In this document: piece after piece, positions 1 through 10,247 of the stretch
Position numbering within the stretch: position 1 is the first letter of the stretch
Layout of the letters: each line of letters begins with the position of its first letter
The notes under the pieces: generated by a model
Told to the model about the DNA's origin: nothing
The model's input: the letters and a program-made list of their open reading frames with translations, nothing else
Database searches by the model: none
Made by a program: the position numbers and the translations under genes
Assembly (NCBI GenBank): GCA_963576735.1
Contig: OY755184.1
Span: 1-64,000 of the forward strand
From: Bedellia somnulentella
Taxonomy: Eukaryota > Arthropoda > Insecta > Lepidoptera > Bedelliidae
DNA length: 64,000 nt
Direction: 5' to 3'

Positions 1-550
1 TCAATAAAATAGTTGTTGTTACTTTGTGAGATATTTATTTAAAAAAAATAAAAAATTATTCAGTTTTTAAAAGTACATAATATTCGTCCTAACCTAGTTA
101 GTTGTTTAAAGTACAAAATATAACATTTTCCTGTTCCTGAGCTAGGTAATTTACCTGTATTTCAGGCAACAATAAACAAAAAAGGCTTAAACTATCAGTT
201 TTCATATAATGGTATTGGCAAGTAGTGTATAAATTATTATCAGAATCGATTGTATCTCACTAGTATTATTTATTTTTTACCATAATAATACATATTATGG
301 TAAAAAATAAAAACATCTTATATTAACTTATTATTCCTAGTTAATAAGTCTTCTCTATGAACTCTGTTTGCAAATACTTGTTATTGGCCAAGTTGATAAC
401 TGAATTTATTAACACTAATTGTATGGTTTGCTGTAAGTATTCTGAACAAATAAAATATATAGTATTTTCGATTAAAATATACGAAAGTCAAAAGTTGTTT
501 TAATTTTAAATAAATTATAATAAAAAATGATGTTTCCCAGGATAATTTAA
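1..550. other. Intron 3 sequence of the DBF4-like gene, AT-rich, no features seen
   Basis: AT-rich, without a convincing ORF or repeat. Two short inverted copies of an ACCATAATA-type motif flank 277-306. It lies between exon 3 and the off-window part of the gene. Confidence 0.5.
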
Positions 551-650
551 ACATACATACATACATATACTCACGGCTATATTTCCCTAGAAGGGGTAGC
601 CAGAGCTAAGGAATTATAAATTCCTCAGCCACTTTTGGAAGTTGAGGTTG
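551..650 (-). repeat. TATG-tailed element (MINE-like), 5'-truncated
   Basis: Begins with (CATA)n, then TACTCACGGC and the conserved CCTAGAAGGGGTAGCCAGAGC block. Stops after the TTTTGGAAGTTG block, so only the 3' end of the element is present. Confidence 0.85.
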
Positions 651-866
651 GGAGTTGATAATTTAAAGTGATGATCAATATACTCTGCAATATATATTTT
701 TCATTATGTCATGCAATTTTATGTCTAATCTATAACATAAGATATAAAATTCTCATTATGTGTAGGAACTTATTTTTTAGATTTAGTAGATGAAGCATTT
801 AAGTATTATGTTCATCATAGACAAAGTGTTAAAGGATCATAACAAGAAAATATTAATTGAGTCAAG

Positions 867-1207
867 CAGTTGTGACAGCTCAGTGGGTAGAACACTGCTT
901 ATCATGCCGACAATGAGGGTTCAAATCCCGGGTCAGGCCAACACCAATTTGTCTTTTCGAAAGACATATGTGTGGTTATTTTATGACGGTTGTTAACAGT
1001 GAGGGAAAACATCTTGAGGAAACCCACATGGCTGAGTTGCACATAGTCAAGTGACAGTGTATTTGTACGGAGATAGACCTGCCCCCTATCAGTTGAGAAC
1101 ACCGTCCAAGCAAATTGTGGGTACTTCAAACACCAGGTGATAATGTCATGTGATGAAGTGGTATTAGTACCTCTACCAATCCCTTCGGGGTTATACGGCG
1201 TGAAAGT
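867..1207 (+). mobile_element. tRNA-derived SINE (family B), near full length
   Basis: The head has a pol III A box (AGCTCAGTGGGTAG at 879) and a B box (GGGTTCAAATCCC at 917). The body has the shared AAAGACATATGTGTGGTTA and CCCTATC blocks. The 3' end has CCCTTCGGGGTTATACGGCGTGAA. Other copies: 14310, 20150, 23312, 46300, 60365 and 61400. Confidence 0.85.
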
Positions 1208-1221
1208 TGGAGTTGAGTTAC

Positions 1222-1377
1222 CTTCTGCACAGTGAGCACAGTGTGGTGTTGGTGGAGCGGCGGCGCGGCGTAGTGCGAGATGAGCTGTAACATGGCATTG
1301 GCGCGCGAGGCGGGCAGCTCACGGCATGGCGCCCGCACCACGTGCGTCACGCGCCGCGACAGCGACACCTCCTCCAC
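1222..1377 (-). CDS. DBF4-like exon 3
   Basis: A 156-nt exon (52 codons, phase 0 at both ends). The acceptor GCGCAG lies before 1377 and the donor GTAACT follows 1222. It encodes VEEVSLSRRVTHVVRAP and then an Ala/Leu/His-rich stretch. GC content is far above the flanking introns, as for other exons here. Confidence 0.6.
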
Positions 1378-4300
1378 CTGCGCGCCACACCACATACACC
1401 TCATACATTAGCTATGGAGCCTCCTAGCCAAAGGTTACGGAGGAAAACTCACAGACACTTTGTGAAATGCCTCTTATTTTGGTTGCAACTAAACCCTTAT
1501 GACTGGGAAGTATATCAGTGCCAATTACCACCCCCTTCTAGATTCTGAATGAAAGACAGCTGACTAGCACAACTCACATATGCTTTTAGCAAAATTCATT
1601 GAAAATTTAAACTCTTCAATAGCATCCTGATCAATTTTATTTGCAAATACCCAATGGTGTATTTTTTTATTCAAATGTAAACTGATTGATTGACCTTTTG
1701 TACTCATATTAGGATACAACAATAAATAACTAGGTACTGAAAATATTACTATACATGTAACATAACAAATATGCTATATACATTATGTCAGCCAAGTAAG
1801 TCATTACAGACATGATGGATTCTAAGCCGGCGCTAAAAGTAAGGTTTTAAGGAACTTACCACTGTATGACTTATTTTGCACATGTATCATACAAATATTT
1901 TAAATACATTTGTGAATAATTTAATTAGATTTCCAAGCCTACTGTCACCCAAAAAATAGACAGAAGGAATCTTTTCCTTAAATTTGCGCATGCTATCAAC
2001 TAAATTAGAAAACATATTAATGTAAGATGTTGCTAAACATATTAAATAAGACAAATTAACTTGAATTAAAATAATATTTGAGCTCAAATTTATAGCTGTG
2101 TATTGACAGCTTAGAATAGCCCTACCCTATTTCTTATCATGGGTATTTGTAAGAGACAACTTAGTGTATTGGAGCTATACAGTTATAGCACCTATGCATA
2201 ATGGTGAGAAAAATATCACAGTTTTGTAGTAAGCTACTTTGCATACCTATATTCAGAACAACAAAAGACACTATTTGAACGAGTGTTTGAAGATCATACA
2301 TATATGAGCTGTTCATGTCAGGTCTCTTACATAGGTTATCTATCAAGGAGGTAATCAGTGGTAACAATTCTTATGCTATTATTTGTATTTCAATGGGACA
2401 GAGTTTATTGAATTAATTTATATTGGATTGAGTATGAACTCCACTCCACTGAATTCTTATCCTCCTGAGTCCCAGATATTTTTTTTGTTATGTATTTTTA
2501 TTATTTTTCAGATTGCCACAGTAAAAAAGAAATATCCAAACTTAGGGTAGAAATATTTTGTGATAAAAATAGCCCGTTAGGTTTCTACTCTTGCTATACG
2601 TAACTATGCTCCGGTCTGAAGCTACAAAATATTTTGTACTAATATTAGCACGCTGGGACCTAGGAGGATATGTAAACAATCTTTTGGTGCCTACAACACT
2701 ACAGAAGAGAAGTAAAAGTGATTTTTTTAATGCATCATTGTTTGAATTATTGTCTTATGTGTGTTACTGCCAGATCCATAAAACAAATAGTTCCTGTATG
2801 AAATATTCATTATGTCCAAAACTAAGCAACATTGGCATTATAGCTGTTTTTCTCATGGATTAGGATATACTTCTACATGAAAACTAGAGCTATTACTTTA
2901 AATAATTATCACATTTGTTCAAGCAGGGCATTGGTAGCTACAATTGACATTTTTATGACTTCTAAATTATATGGCAAATAGTACCAACACACAATTACAA
3001 AACATCTGCTACCACACAATACAAAGAGAACTGCTGATAAGCAAAATTGGAAGTAAATCCCATGCCCATGTTGCAATTGAAGTACATCAACTGAAATTCT
3101 CAACAAAATGCTGACAATTCATGTTCGAGTATTGTGAAATTTTGATGACACCAAAACAGAAGTGATATGTGGCGGTGGCGTTAAGTGTAGCATAGAAACA
3201 ACGTTGTTGTGGCGAGGTAAATAGCAGGCGGCGATACTGTACGCATTGTCCACTGCGTGCCGCGGCTCCACGGCGCTAAACATATATCGAACACAAGCTT
3301 CGAGCTACGACGAGCGGCATCCTCTATGACGCGACTATCCGACCGACCCGGCTCCCGCCCAACGGACGGACCCCGCTTCAAACAAAACATTATTCCGACG
3401 ATATCATATGCTAATATGAACCTTACTGTCTCATCTATAAGGACTATTTTTGCAGAAAATTTCAAAAGTAATATCAACTGTCAAAAATTAAAAGCATACA
3501 CGCGCTATCAAAAGAAAGTGTACTAATAAAACGAATTTTTAAAAATTATATGCATTGCAATGCGAGCGCGTCAGTCGGGGAACGACCTCGGCTCTTGCAT
3601 TTACGCTGTGACGCCGTGTTCGAAGCGAGCGGACGGCCTGCATGACCTAAAATTGAACGCTAACTAAGCAACTTGATGTGCAGAGGTAAATTCGTTTTAC
3701 ATCATGATTTATAAATGAAAGCGGTGTTTCAATGATTGTTATAGTTACTTATTTCACTTACAATTATATTTATGCCTCCAGAAGTCCCTCACACAAATCT
3801 TATCATAAAAATATGCAGATATAACAATTCTCGGGATTCACTCACTTCACCTCGTCACATTCATTTCGACGCCTATTCAGAAAGTTTACACCTTATTAAT
3901 TAGATTATTTAAGGATATGAAAGAGATAACCACATAGTCTTACTTTTTAACATTAACACAGACTATATCCAACAATTTTCAACAAATTTTATTAAAAGAA
4001 ACAACAAACACCAATATGTCACAAAATGGAGATATTACGAGTTAGTTAATGTTTTGGTCGCTAGAGGCGTTGTTAGCGCAAAATGGCGGTTTGTCAACAG
4101 CAGAGCCACGATTGGCTGAAGTTTTACCAACGTTCCATTTTTATTACTACCCAAAATATTACAACCGGCAAAATTATAAATGCAAGAAAATAATCGTAAT
4201 TACAGATTTATTATACATTCTTTATTGCTTGATATAAAATAGAAATGATACAATAATTTTTGTCTTTTACATTTATATACATACAGTGAAAAGAACAGTC

Positions 4301-4687
4301 GACGCTTTTTACACTGTTAACCTTAAATATTTAACTGAAATGAAGTTCTCAACATAAGGAGGATCTAATCGTGTCGTACGTTAGCTTATTATTTGATAAA
4401 TTAATGTGCAAAAACCACAAGAGAGCAAAACAAATACAAACTTGTCTTGATTATATGATGGTTAGTGTTGAAGTAACATAACTTACCAAACCAAGATCTT
4501 TAATTCTTTTGGAAAGAGTTCGTGCTACACCATGATCTTGCACATCTAAGTAAAAGCAGAAGTTTCTTTTCACTGTAAAGAGAAATATAGGGATATAATG
4601 ATATATCTAGAATTTACCGCCACTCAACAAAACAAGTAACAAACCTTGATTATATTTTTCTTCTAGAGTACGCGGTGTTGAAACCAT
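1222..4687 (-). CDS. DBF4-like S-phase kinase regulatory subunit, N-terminal part (exons 1-3; 5' end of gene)
   Basis: Seen: three exons on the minus strand join in phase: 4645-4687 (ATG at 4687), 4487-4572 and 1222-1377, 285 nt or 95 codons, with donors GTTTGT, GTAAGT and GTAACT. The joined protein begins MVSTPRTLEEKY. It then has FYLDVQ followed by a helix with IKDLGL, then VEEVSLSRRVTHVV. Known: this order (FYLD, IK-x-LG, VEE-x-LS, VTH) matches the BRCT-like motif N of Dbf4, called chiffon in Drosophila. Dbf4 activates Cdc7 kinase at replication origins. Inference: the zinc-finger and Cdc7-binding parts lie left of the window, because exon 3 ends in a donor at 1221. The motif is short, so another BRCT-like protein remains possible. 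Intron 2 is 3.1 kb and AT-rich with a GC-rich patch at 3160-3640. Confidence 0.6.
1378..4486. other. Intron 2 of the DBF4-like gene
   Basis: AT-rich and free of recognisable transposons except for a GC- and CpG-rich patch at about 3160-3640. No reading frame in that patch is recognisable. It could be a promoter, an unannotated 5' exon or an old insertion. Confidence 0.4.
4487..4572 (-). CDS. DBF4-like exon 2
   Basis: An 86-nt exon between CTCTTTACAG and GTAAGT. It encodes VKRNFCFYLDVQ and a segment ending RIKDLGL, the core of the presumed motif N. Phase 1 in, phase 0 out. Confidence 0.65.
4645..4687 (-). CDS. DBF4-like exon 1 with start codon
   Basis: ATG at 4687, 14 codons plus one base, donor GTTTGT. 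The start was chosen because it is the only ATG that joins exon 2 in frame and it lies just downstream of a promoter-like region. Confidence 0.55.
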
Positions 4688-5031
4688 TATCAGAATGACG
4701 ATATTATAGTAATAACCACTTTTTTTACCACCACTACATTACGAGGTGGTTACTGTTTAGTTCCACAATTTCACAGGTAATATAAATATAAATCAATGGC
4801 GAAATATAAGTAATTAGAGGATACTATTCCAATTGATACTCAAAATACGAAACAAAATCTCGATCGAATTGTCAAATCGATTTTATTTGACTTGTTGACA
4901 TGACATTGACATTACATAGAAATTCATGCGCGCGCGACTTTTGTTGCCAGTAAATAAAAAGACAATAGAGTTGAGGGATCCAAGGATACTATACACTATG
5001 GATGAGCCCTGTGGTACTATATCTAAATAAC
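4688..5031. promoter_or_regulatory. Presumed promoter/5'UTR region of the DBF4-like gene
   Basis: About 340 bp between the start codon and the first upstream transposon. AT-rich, no clear TATA box in a typical place, no other coding signal. Promoter role is inferred only from position. Confidence 0.3.
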
Positions 5032-5059
5032 GTTATGCAAATACGTTTAACGTTTTGCC

Positions 5060-5304
5060 GTGTAGTGTCGGTTTAGAATAGCACTACCCCATTTCTTCCG
5101 GTGGGTGTACGTAAGAGGCGACTAACGGTATGGGGCTATTAAGGGATTTTTGGGCGATGCGGTTGGAGACCCATCACCAACAACCTTTATTTTTACTATC
5201 TTTTCCCCACTCAAATTTCCAAAAGTGGCTGAGGAATTTCTAATTCTTTAGTTCTGGCTACCCCTTCCTGGGATTTATAGCCGTGAGTATATGTATGTAT
5301 GTAT
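5060..5304 (+). mobile_element. TATG-tailed element (MINE-like), full length
   Basis: Runs from GTGTAGTGTCGG to GCCGTGAGTATATG(TATG)n. A 12-bp direct repeat GTTATGCAAATA lies at 5032-5043 and again at 5305-5316, consistent with a target-site duplication. About 16 bp separate the left copy from the usual 5' end. Confidence 0.85.
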
Positions 5305-5398
5305 GTTATGCAAATAATAATCATATCGCAGCAGAAATATTCCATATGCCGTATATCTGTAGAACTGTTAAATTCATGTCAAAAAGACGTTGGTGTAA

Positions 5399-5440
5399 CT
5401 GCGGAGAAAAAAAATGCTCCGCAGTTACACTCGGTGAACA
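5399..5440. repeat. Perfect 14-bp hairpin
   Basis: GTGTAACTGCGGAG and its reverse complement flank an A-rich loop of about 10 nt. It sits between two oppositely oriented TATG-tailed elements and runs into a degraded tRNA-like SINE (family C) at about 5435-5545. Confidence 0.7.
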
Positions 5441-5545
5441 GCGGAGCCAATTGAGCTACAGTGTCAATGGCGTCCAGTGCGAAATTCTTCTATCCTTTGT
5501 TTCTTTTTACACGTTTTAGTAGTGTTTTGCGTTTCCTACTTCCGA
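5435..5545 (-). repeat. Degraded tRNA-like SINE (family C) fragment
   Basis: Contains GAGCTACAGTGTCAATGGCG and TATCCTTTGTTTCTTTTT, as in the better copy at 12790-12860. Confidence 0.6.
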
Positions 5546-5550
5546 TAAGC

Positions 5551-5770
5551 GGTATAAATCCCTAGAAGAGGTAGCTGCCGCTGAGGAATTTATAATACCT
5601 CAGCAACTTTTGGAAAGTTGTGTGGGAAAAAGATAAGGTTGTTGGTGATGGGTCTCCAACCGCATCTCCCAAAAATCTCTTAAAAGCCCCAATCCCGTTA
5701 GTAACCTCTTACGTACAGTACATCCACCGGAAGAAATAGGGTAGTACTATTCTACGCCGACACAACACAT
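5551..5770 (-). repeat. TATG-tailed element, minus strand, tail lost
   Basis: Runs from GGTATAAATCCCTAG to CGCCGACACAACAC. It has the full body but no (CATA)n. Confidence 0.85.
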
Positions 5771-6307
5771 CTATTAGCTTCATTAATGTAAAAATATTTT
5801 ATTTATATACGTGTTAAAAGCAGAAGAGGAGGCAAAGCCGTCTTTAACTTATCGGAGGCCCTGGGCATATAAGTTTAATGCCCCCCCCCCCCCCTATGAC
5901 TTTGACAGAACACTATTTTGTTAGAATAAATAAAGTAGATAAGCAAGTTTCCAGATTCATTTTTTGACCCGGTCACGATTTTCCAAGTAGATCTTAGCGA
6001 TGTCTTTTGTATTTGTTTATTTACTTAATAAGAGTTTTGTTCAAAAGTTTTTTGTTCAAATGGAAATTTAAGATTTTCTGCACATGTTTATTTCCTTTAA
6101 TTTTAATCTTTGGATATACTAAACTATGTAATAAAGGGTATTTTAAAAGAAAAGCAAACAACTTACTTCTTTATCTAATTAGAAACACTAGCCGTGTTCT
6201 CCAAAGATTTCTCCTTGTCGATATAGTGGGATGAAAATACGCAAAAACAAAAATTATTATTTCATAATCAATGAATGACTAAAAATTTATAAATATCAGC
6301 TCCTAGT
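5771..6307. other. Intergenic, AT-rich; run of 14 C at 5881-5894
   Basis: No gene seen. The poly-C run follows GGGCATATAAGTTTAATG. A 75-codon ORF at 6007 is AT-rich and not recognisable. Confidence 0.5.
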
Positions 6308-7076
6308 CTATTTTACTTACTCTATCAATTCACCTTGACGAGATGACTGAGAGGTTCCGAATTTATTTCAACCTTCTCATCCCCTCGCAAACGAAAGGAT
6401 AAACCAAAACTATTAGCACATTAATAAAAGAAAATGAATCAAAATAATTGATCGAAGAACGGTTTGAATGCACATATATAAAGATCACATGTAAAATAAA
6501 ATAGAAATATTACTAAAAAGAGATGTAAAAACATCACATAAATTTAAAGCAAAAAGATAATAATTGTTTCAGCTAGATTTACGGAACATAGGGTAAAACG
6601 TTACGAGCATATTCACAAAACAGAATAATTCGCAGATTTTAATAATGCATTTACCATCATAACCAAAAGAAAATAAAGATAAAATTATTTTACGTGTAAA
6701 GAAATCAACAAAAGAGCACATGACGGACTAAAGGTTTGATCTCACGACCTTACTCATAGCCGTAGACAGAGAATTACAATAGACATCTGCATATATTTTG
6801 TTTCACTCGCACTAGACGGAGAAAATAAATATTAAAAATAATAAGAGTAAGTGAGACATCACCATATAATTTGCTGTCCCTTACTGCTGGCCAAGCCGGC
6901 AAAGTACTTTGCTAAACAAACCGTTTGACATTTTCAAAATAAACAAACCGTTTTGAATTGAAAAGCAGAAAAATTCAAAATTTCGTTGATATTTTAGTTA
7001 CTTATTTATGTGAGATCGGTTCTGGCAATAAATAGAAATATAATTTAACATTAGAAATAATTAAACATTCAATAAA

Positions 7077-7148
7077 ATGGTCAGGTGCAGTGTTATATCG
7101 TGTAAAAGTAATAGCGAAACTAAGCAACCAGATTTGTCTTTCCACTCG
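7077..7148 (+). pseudogene. THAP-domain exon 1 of the P-like relic
   Basis: Starts MVRCSVISCKSNSE, with the first two zinc-binding Cys (C4, C9), and ends LSFHS at donor GTAAGT. It is closely related in length, phase and sequence to the first exon of the intact transposase at 30539. Confidence 0.85.
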
Positions 7149-7470
7149 TAAGTAACATTTAGTTTTAGAATAATAACAGTGTAAGATTATTATATTTTCT
7201 ATTTATGACACATACATATCTAATTTATGCAGATAAATAAACTGCAAATGCATGAAAATTATATTTAAAATTTGATAACCTAAAATCTCTATCATTGTAA
7301 TATTGCCAGCACAAGTATTTTATTTACCCTAAAACCCTGGACCCTGGATAAAAAATATGTATTTCAATATACTAATATAAGTTATATAAAGGATGTTTAT
7401 TATTTAGTTCTTAAAAAGGATTCCATGGCATGTACTATTTTTCTTGTCAATGTGGGTATATGAAGAGTAG

Positions 7471-7530
7471 ATTTTTTACAGTTTTCCAAATGAAGATAAT
7501 ATTATCTTCATTTGGAAAACTGTAAAAAAT
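7471..7530. repeat. 60-bp perfect palindrome at the exon-2 acceptor of the relic
   Basis: Positions 7471-7500 and 7501-7530 are exact reverse complements with no loop. The left arm contains the acceptor TTTTTTACAG and the beginning of THAP exon 2 (FPNEDN in frame with exon 1). Confidence 0.9.
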
Positions 7531-7559
7531 ATATAATATATATATTATCTTCTATTTAA

Positions 7560-7635
7560 TGGATTCTATCAACTGGAAAAATTAACTGGACTCCTTCAAA
7601 ATACTCCAAAATTTGTAGTCTTAATTTTGAAAAAA
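7560..7635 (+). pseudogene. Remnant of THAP exon 2 in the P-like relic
   Basis: One frame reads STGKINWTPSKYSKICSLNFEK. This corresponds to the W, C and H-F end of the THAP zinc finger (ATGRNDWEPKKSSRICSQHF in the intact gene), but the His ligand is replaced and no acceptor precedes it. Confidence 0.7.
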
Positions 7636-8687
7636 AGTTATTTATTTAAGAAAAAGAAATTAACTTTATTATTACCTGGTGCTGTTCCCTTCTGTTGTTT
7701 GATTTTCTCGCTTGCTCTTTTACCTTCAGTTTTAGTTTCCGAGCAGGTGGTAAGTTAGGCAGGGCTTGTTCATGACGTTCATTAAGTACTTTTTTGTTTA
7801 TGATAAATAAAAACATTTTTTTTTAGATCTCGTTAGCCCCGTGATACGTACAACTTAATGACTAGTGTAATAGGAGAATGCATTGGAGGAGTTTGTCGCC
7901 TGTTCTTCTTCTTTAGTTAAGTGATGCGGTAGGCATTATGACGTTCATTAAGTGCTAGAATTCATCATTATAGCCATGTAATATTTACCATGCACCCACA
8001 CACACTTGTAATAATGTACTAATGTAATAATGTTAAAGAATTAAACCTTTTCAGTAATACATTCGATTGTTTTTTTTTATTTCGCAAATACATATAGTAC
8101 TATGTATCTAATTAAACGATCTGCATTCCCTTCGGAGGGTTGACCTTATTTTGATGGATAGTAAATATTTTTTGCTCTAATTTGATATAGTTTTCGGATG
8201 TGTGTGATCTATGCGCGGGACTCATCAGCCCCCGTTGACGACGAGCATGCAGATCGTTTGGATACACGGTTCATAGGTTTACTTCTATATGTTTTGGACT
8301 TACTTTGACTAATAACCAATAAGAAACTACTATAATGATAATAATTATCAAATAATTGATTGGAAAATTTCGAAGATAGTTAAAAAAAATTTTGTTAAAT
8401 TACCCACAATACGGGGAAAACTATTTTGAGTAACAACACTATTTTGTATTACCCATCTCACTTGCCGACACGTTTCCCCTGGGTCTATTGTAATTCTCTG
8501 TCTACGCTCATAGCGCATAGAACTTGAAGCGTTACTCCATTTCGTTCTTACACAAGAGGGTGAAATTGACAATAATATTAAGATTGTGAACAAACTTATA
8601 ATGTAAGGCAAAACAAGCGACTGTGTTCCGTACAACTAAAATAAATTATCAAATAATTAATTAATAAAATAACTAATATATTATTAA

Positions 8688-9505
8688 GGTATATGTGTCA
8701 ACGGCGAGTACATCTCACACCTCAGGTTTGCGGACGACATAGTCGTTATGGCAGAAACGCTGGAGGATCTCGGCGGGATGATTAGTAGCCTAAACTCAGC
8801 CTCTCGGCGAGTGGGGCTTGGCATGAACTTGGACAAGACGAAAATCATGTTCAATCGTCTTGTTCAGCCAAGACCAGTTCTTGTCAAGGGAGCAGAGCTC
8901 GAAGTTGTGCCGGAGTACGTCTACCTAGGTCAGACGCTACGACTCGGTAGAAACAACTTCAACGAAGAGGCTGCAAGACGCATCCAGCTGGGCTGGGCTG
9001 CTTTTGGAAAACTTCTGCATATCTTCTCCTCGGCCATCCAACAATGTCTGAAGACTAAGGTTTTCAACCAGTGCGTCCTGCCAGTGTTAACGTATGGTGC
9101 GGAAACGTGGACACTCACGGCTGGACTAGTCCACCAATTCAAAGTCACTCAAAGAGCGATGGAGCGAGCTATGCTCGGCATCACTCTGTTAGATCGCATC
9201 AGAAATGAAGTGATCCGACAGAGAACTAAAGTGGCCGACGTAGCTCATCGGATCAGCAAGTTGCAGTGGCAGTGGGCTGGTCACATCTGCCGAAGAACCG
9301 ATAACCGCTGGGGAAGACGAGTTCTTGAGTGGAGACCACGCACTGGCAGACGCAGTGTGGGGCGCCCTCCAGCCCGCTGGACCGACGACCTAAAGCAGGT
9401 GGCCGGGAGTGGTTGGATGAGGCTGGCCGAGGATAGGAAGAGGTGGCGCGCCATGGGAGATGCCTATGTCCAGCAGTGGACGAGTGTGGGCTGATAATGA
9501 TGATG
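8688..9505 (+). pseudogene. RTE-type LINE, 3' end of endonuclease-reverse transcriptase ORF (5'-truncated)
   Basis: An open frame of 268 codons runs from GICVNGEY through the RT active-site motif FADDIVV (8727-8747) to the C terminus at 9494, then TGATAATGATGATG. Known: this C-terminal part and a TGA-repeat tail are typical of insect RTE elements. The insert is flanked by a 16-bp direct repeat (AAAATAAATTATCAAA at 8638-8653 and 9506-9521). The paralogue near 12290 shows the empty site. About 34 bp of unexplained AT-rich sequence lies between the left repeat and the RT reading frame. Endonuclease and fingers domains are missing, so it is inactive. Confidence 0.85.
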
Positions 9506-10024
9506 AAAATAAATTATCAAAAAAGCGCGGGAAGCGGCAAGCAGCTATTACAGAAAAATCCGACACAAGCTCTGCTCTGCGCATGAAGACTAACAGCCAT
9601 CTGCCGCCCGTTCTCCGCGCAGGGACCCGCTGAACATTGAAATTTAAATTTAGGGAAAATGCTTTATAACTCCATAATTAGGATAAAAGACTAGAAAATG
9701 ATCATATCAATGATAGATTACTCAGTTGTCTACGCAAATGTTAGGTAATCGATAACCTATATGCAGTATTCTGACAGCAATATCAGATTTTACGATAAAA
9801 AAGCCCCCCACAGATATATTTTTTTCTTAGTCGCTTATTTTTAAAAACAAAATATGAATCATGATTATTGAACTTGAATATATATTTTACTTAGAGTGTG
9901 ATTGTTTTACTGAACGGATTTAATTGAGTTAGAAAACTACCAAAATCAGTGAAATTTTCGAGGGAGGCCCTTAAGAAAAATTAAGATAAACTGTTTCACA
10001 ATGTAAATCTACCTATCACGACTC

Positions 10025-10112
10025 TGTTATATAGTCCTTACCTTCCAAAGGTTGTCTGGAAGAGATCGCTTTCAGTGATAAGTCAAATACAGGTCTGTGG
10101 AACGCCCTTTGT
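10025..10112 (+). repeat. LINE 3'-end fragment
   Basis: Contains TTCCAAAGGTTGTCTGGAAG and TCAGTGATAAG, which recur at about 35805-35850. The block is common in lepidopteran non-LTR 3' ends (known), but I cannot assign the clade. Confidence 0.5.
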
Positions 10113-10247
10113 ACATACATATACTCACGGCTATAAATCCCTAGAAGGGGTAGCCAGAGCTAAGTAATTGGAAATTCCTCAGCCACTTTTAAAAAGTTGT
10201 GCGGGGAAAAGATGGTAAAATAAAGGGTTGTTGGTGATGGGTCTCCA
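10113..10247 (-). repeat. TATG-tailed element, 5'-truncated, fused to a LINE pseudogene
   Basis: (CATA)n and ACTCACGGC through GGGTCTCC, then an abrupt switch to reverse-transcriptase sequence at 10248. Confidence 0.85.

Larger units (their letters stand above)
6761..8506 (+). mobile_element. Non-autonomous P-element-like (THAP) transposon relic
   Basis: Perfect terminal inverted repeats of about 24 bp start CGTAGACAGAGAATTACAAT at 6761 and end at 8506. A perfect 8-bp target duplication CTCATAGC lies at 6753-6760 and 8507-8514, the length typical of P elements. Inside are a THAP first exon at 7077 and a damaged second exon. No transposase catalytic domain remains, so it can only have moved in trans. 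Confidence 0.9.
6308..9960. repeat. Host repeat R, copy 1, split by two insertions
   Basis: Segments 6308-6760, 8507-8653 and 9506-9960 line up in order with an uninterrupted paralogue at 11726-12730. Both have CAATTCACCTTGACGAGAT, AAATTTAAAGCAAAAAGATA and AGAAAAATCCGACACAAGCT. Copy 2 has a B-box-like GAGTTCAAATC on the minus strand near 12140, hinting at a tRNA-derived origin. The interruptions are a P-like element and an RTE fragment. Confidence 0.8.

Noticed and set aside
3181..3526. Pair of about 90-codon ORFs in a GC-rich patch
   Set aside because: Neither frame is recognisable and neither has splice sites that fit the surrounding DBF4-like gene. Kept only as a CpG-rich patch.
9390..9584. 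Minus-strand ORF overlapping the RTE fragment
   Set aside because: Shadow of the RTE C-terminus. No similarity and no splice signals.
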